Assembly (NCBI RefSeq): GCF_048323755.1 | Contig: NZ_JBLWFS010000022.1 | Span: forward strand, 1-64,000 | Origin: Alkalihalobacterium sp048323755 | GTDB taxonomy: Bacteria; Bacillota; Bacilli; Bacillales; Bacillaceae_F | DNA length: 64,000 nucleotides | Direction: 5' to 3' | In this document: in pieces, positions 61,506 through 64,000 of the stretch | Layout of the letters: each line of letters opens with the position of its first letter | Position numbering within the stretch: the first letter of the stretch is position 1 | Notes under the pieces: generated by a model | Databases searched by the model: none | What the model was told of the DNA's origin: nothing | The model's input: only the letters and a program-made list of their open reading frames with translations | Program-made: the position numbers and the translations under genes

Positions 61506-61850
61506 AAGTGTGTCTTCATCATTTAAATTTAGAATTTCAACCCATCGTTAGCCTCAACATCTAGACAAAAAGTAAAAGACACCTGCCATTGATTAATTTA
61601 GGTTCAACTAAATTCTCCTATAAAATCAAATCCCAAAAGCTTTAATCATAGCGTAAAACTCCCCCGGCTTGTATGCATGATTTGGCCAAGTTCTGAATAG
61701 CTATTAACAAGGGTGACAAGTACTCCAATTGGGGCTTGGCCTATGGAAACTCATCGATTAGTGACCATCACACGGATCATTCCATCGTTAAAGTGAACGA
61801 ACGTTTTAGGGCGAGACAACATCTTAGTTTTTCAAATAGGGGGATTTATC

Positions 61851-63677
61851 ATGGTTGAAGCTATTTTGACGTTTTTTACGAGTGAACAGCAAGCCCAAGC
61901 GGTTTTAGCCAATCCAATGATTGAGCTTATTTTCATGGTGTTATTTCTGACATTTGTCGCAGCGATTGTGCTTCATTTTACGTTGTTTAGCAAGTTGAGG
62001 AGAATACGAAATCATATCAATGATACAAATTCATTGGATATTGCACCGTTAAATAAATTTAAAGAAGAATTTGATACTAGTAAAAATCAAGATGCAGTTA
62101 AAGTAGAAACGTTTGTTCAAAATAAGTTCTCTAGTTGGCGTGTGTTTAATGTTCCTGTCGTTAGTCTCATTAAAATGATCCAAATGACGGTGTCGGTTTT
62201 TATCTTAGTCGGTGTACTAGGAACGTTTATCGGACTTGCGATGTCGCTTGGAAGTATTGATGCCACTGGGGATCAGCTGGTGGAGAATGTCGCGCTCGTC
62301 CTTGCTGGTATTGATGTGGCGTTCTACACGAGTATTGTCGGTATGGGATTATCCCTCATCATGACGGTTGTTACTAGAGTAGCGAATACGGAATTCCTGT
62401 TAACCGATATTATGTTAAAGACCGAGTCTTATTTAGAAGAAAACGAACAAGATGGAATGGCCCGACTCATCGATGTGTCTGAAACCATTAATGCTTCCAT
62501 TGTCGAATTACGGGAAACGAATCAGGAATCATTGCAAAGCATCGTTCAATCGTTCCAGGGCTTTCAAGAATATACAGTCGGTCTACAGCAATCTGCGAAA
62601 GATTTAGCTAAATTTAATGAAGGCTTAACACAAAACTTAAAAGATTTCGTTGTTATCTTTAATAGTATGAGAGATTTAACAAGCGGTTTTGATAAAGGAG
62701 TAACGAAGCTCAATAAGAACTTTGATCAACTCTTTCAATACTTTTATAAAATGGACCAACGCAATGAACGAATGACGAGTGCGTTCACTGAAACGTATAA
62801 AAAAATTGATGAACTAGCTACGTCTCAAATGCAGACGATGAATGAGTTCCAAAACTCGGTCGTTGATCTAAAAGATTACTTCTCTTCTGTAGCAGAAAGG
62901 CAAGAAGCGATACATGTATCATTTGACCGAATGAACGCCCAGAGTGAAAACCTAGTGAAAATGATGCAGCAAAATAATCAGCAATTTGAGCGGATTTTCG
63001 GTGAAGATGTAAGCTCAAAACTTACTTCTATTACAACCTATTTAAACGAACTGAAAAATGACTTCAATAAACTGAACCATTCAATCGTTCGTCTGCCCGA
63101 TTCACTGGACACGATTAACAAAGCGCAAACGGAATATCGCAATCTTTTATCGTATCGATTTGATGAGTTGAAGCAGTTCAACCATGAATTTATTAATCAA
63201 TTAAAAGCACAATCGGCCAATGCGCATACATTTGAAAAACACTTGAGCGATGCGACACGTTCCTATGAGCAAACAGGTCAACAAAACTACCAATTACTGA
63301 ATGAAATTAATCGAACAATCACACAAATAGGCGACTCATTTAATCATAGAGAAAATCAAATCGACTCAAGTGTCAACGCACTAAAAGATACGATGAACCG
63401 CTACGTTACAAATCTAGAAGGAACGCTAGGAGACAAGTTAGATAAAGTGAGCCGCAACATCGGTGATTATGTCGTCCAGATGAATGACGCGATCAAAAAA
63501 GAGTTTAAGCAAATCGGTGATATTACGGAAGAAAATCAAGTAAGAAGTGCCCGCTCCCTCCAGCAAACGATGAATGACTTAGGTCAAGAATTCCAACAGT
63601 TAAATCGTCAGCTTCATCTGATCTCACAAGAGTCGATAAGGCAAAATGAGCGAGTAAGGGTTGTAAGCAATGATTAA
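61851..63677 (+). CDS. zorA: ZorA-like MotA/TolQ/ExbB protein with long coiled-coil tail
   Basis: 608 residues. Membrane helices at about 25-48, 107-133 and 147-174 carry MotA/TolQ/ExbB motifs (GVLGTFIGLAMSL, AFYTSIVGMGLSLIM). The remaining ~400 residues are a Gln/Asn/Lys-rich coiled coil (QQNNQQFERIFGEDVSSKLT). This is the architecture of ZorA, the motor subunit with a long intracellular tail in Zorya anti-phage systems. It overlaps the downstream MotB/OmpA-like gene by 8 bases. Alternatives are another proton-driven motor family, but the tail and gene order favour Zorya. GGGGG precedes the ATG. Confidence 0.75.
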   Translation: MVEAILTFFTSEQQAQAVLANPMIELIFMVLFLTFVAAIVLHFTLFSKLRRIRNHINDTNSLDIAPLNKFKEEFDTSKNQDAVKVETFVQNKFSSWRVFNVPVVSLIKMIQMTVSVFILVGVLGTFIGLAMSLGSIDATGDQLVENVALVLAGIDVAFYTSIVGMGLSLIMTVVTRVANTEFLLTDIMLKTESYLEENEQDGMARLIDVSETINASIVELRETNQESLQSIVQSFQGFQEYTVGLQQSAKDLAKFNEGLTQNLKDFVVIFNSMRDLTSGFDKGVTKLNKNFDQLFQYFYKMDQRNERMTSAFTETYKKIDELATSQMQTMNEFQNSVVDLKDYFSSVAERQEAIHVSFDRMNAQSENLVKMMQQNNQQFERIFGEDVSSKLTSITTYLNELKNDFNKLNHSIVRLPDSLDTINKAQTEYRNLLSYRFDELKQFNHEFINQLKAQSANAHTFEKHLSDATRSYEQTGQQNYQLLNEINRTITQIGDSFNHRENQIDSSVNALKDTMNRYVTNLEGTLGDKLDKVSRNIGDYVVQMNDAIKKEFKQIGDITEENQVRSARSLQQTMNDLGQEFQQLNRQLHLISQESIRQNERVRVVSND

Positions 63678-64000
63678 TAAATATAAAAAGCTGTTTAACG
63701 GAGAGCAGGAGGAAGGGCACTTTTGGCCGTCATTTACGGACTTGTTAACGGCGATCTTACTATGTTTTATCCTCATTTTTATCATCATGATGGTCATTAA
63801 ATCATTTCAAATCCAAGAAATGAAACGAACGATCGATCAAATTATGGGCGTTCGCGTCAATTTAATCCAAGACTTAAATGAAGAATTCAGCGACTCAACT
63901 TTAAATATTGAAATCGATGAGAAAACGGGTGCATTGATTTTTAACACGGACATTTTGTTTGAGTTTGATGCGACTGAATTAAAGCCAGAGGCGTTCCAAT
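63670..64000 (+). CDS. zorB: ZorB-like MotB/OmpA protein (cut by window edge)
   Basis: The first 110 residues are visible. A short cytosolic N-terminus is followed by FWPSFTDLLTAILLCFILIF, a single membrane helix with the ion-site Asp (D23) as in MotB/ZorB. A linker follows, then the start of an OmpA-like peptidoglycan-binding domain (ALIFNTDILFEFDATELKPE). The ATG at 63670 lies within the end of the ZorA-like gene. The rest, and any effector genes (zorC/D or zorE), lie beyond the window. Confidence 0.75.
   Translation, partial: MINKYKKLFNGEQEEGHFWPSFTDLLTAILLCFILIFIIMMVIKSFQIQEMKRTIDQIMGVRVNLIQDLNEEFSDSTLNIEIDEKTGALIFNTDILFEFDATELKPEAFQ

Noticed and set aside
61344..61526. 60-codon plus-strand frame
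   Set aside because: It is generated by the 20-bp tandem array; the repeat period is not a multiple of three and the frame lacks a ribosome site.
61600..61815. Minus-strand protein-like pieces (GQAPIGVLVTLVNSYSELGQ and neighbours) upstream of the ZorA-like gene
   Set aside because: Interrupted by at least two stops, no family recognised and no start; too weak to call a pseudogene.

Overview
The window looks like chromosomal DNA of an alkaliphilic or alkalitolerant member of the Bacillaceae (Alkalihalobacillus/Halalkalibacter type). This is inferred from low-to-moderate GC, strong AGGAGG-type ribosome binding sites, frequent TTG/GTG starts, CcpA-type cre sites, a SleB/CwlJ-type spore-cortex hydrolase domain, a NaChBac-like sodium channel close to a BCCT compatible-solute transporter, and Bacillus-only families such as DUF3231. 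No rRNA, tRNA, CRISPR array or intact insertion sequence was seen. Names come from motif recognition, not database searches.

Layout. 0-8.6 kb: cell-wall proteins, a membrane-anchored serine hydrolase, a GNAT acetyltransferase, a cre-controlled acyl-CoA ligase and a luciferase-like monooxygenase. 8.7-17.4 kb: a catabolic island with a GlcD-type FAD oxidase, a divergent FadR-type regulator, a tartrate/D-malate-type dehydrogenase, an SDR, an aldehyde dehydrogenase and a complete DctPQM TRAP transporter, probably for uptake and oxidation of a hydroxy acid. 18-28.4 kb: an orphan acyl-CoA carboxyltransferase, a ParE/RelE-like toxin-antitoxin pair, an amide-utilisation locus (carbamoylase-type M20, AbgT transporter, AbgA/B-type M20, PucR/CdaR-like activator with a candidate operator) and a DUF3231 protein. 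29-36 kb: an Lrp regulator divergent from an EamA exporter, small proteins, a BCCT transporter, the sodium channel and a cupin.

36-45 kb is the most unusual stretch. It has a Cache-GGDEF cyclase, an HD-GYP phosphodiesterase, and then a 21-residue peptide gene ending CWWCTYFGR. An attenuator-like hairpin separates this gene from a protein that joins a PqqD-like recognition domain to an M50 (HEFGH) membrane protease. This looks like a minimal peptide-maturation or pheromone system. A TPP riboswitch controlling an SDR follows, then a FadR-box-like operator and a cre site before a GPH sugar symporter. Three copies of a MITE-like element with 8-bp target duplications lie within this 6.6 kb.

45-61 kb: a CysJ-like reductase lacking its FMN domain, a staygreen-family protein, a tandem ferritin-like protein divergent from a collagen-like protein, GNAT, Nudix, DinB, EamA, quinone reductase and molybdopterin oxidoreductase genes, and small membrane or lipoproteins. 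At 61.85 kb a ZorA-like MotA/TolQ protein with a long coiled-coil tail overlaps the start of a ZorB-like MotB/OmpA protein cut by the window edge, so the right end probably enters a Zorya anti-phage system.

Non-coding structure is rich. Four copies of a dispersed element (two direct and two inverted half-sites resembling GGACTGAGAGGCCCTTATTT) lie at 0.1, 17.7, 28.6 and 52.5 kb. Tandem arrays of 20-bp or about 39-bp period lie at 17.5, 41.5 and 61.4 kb.
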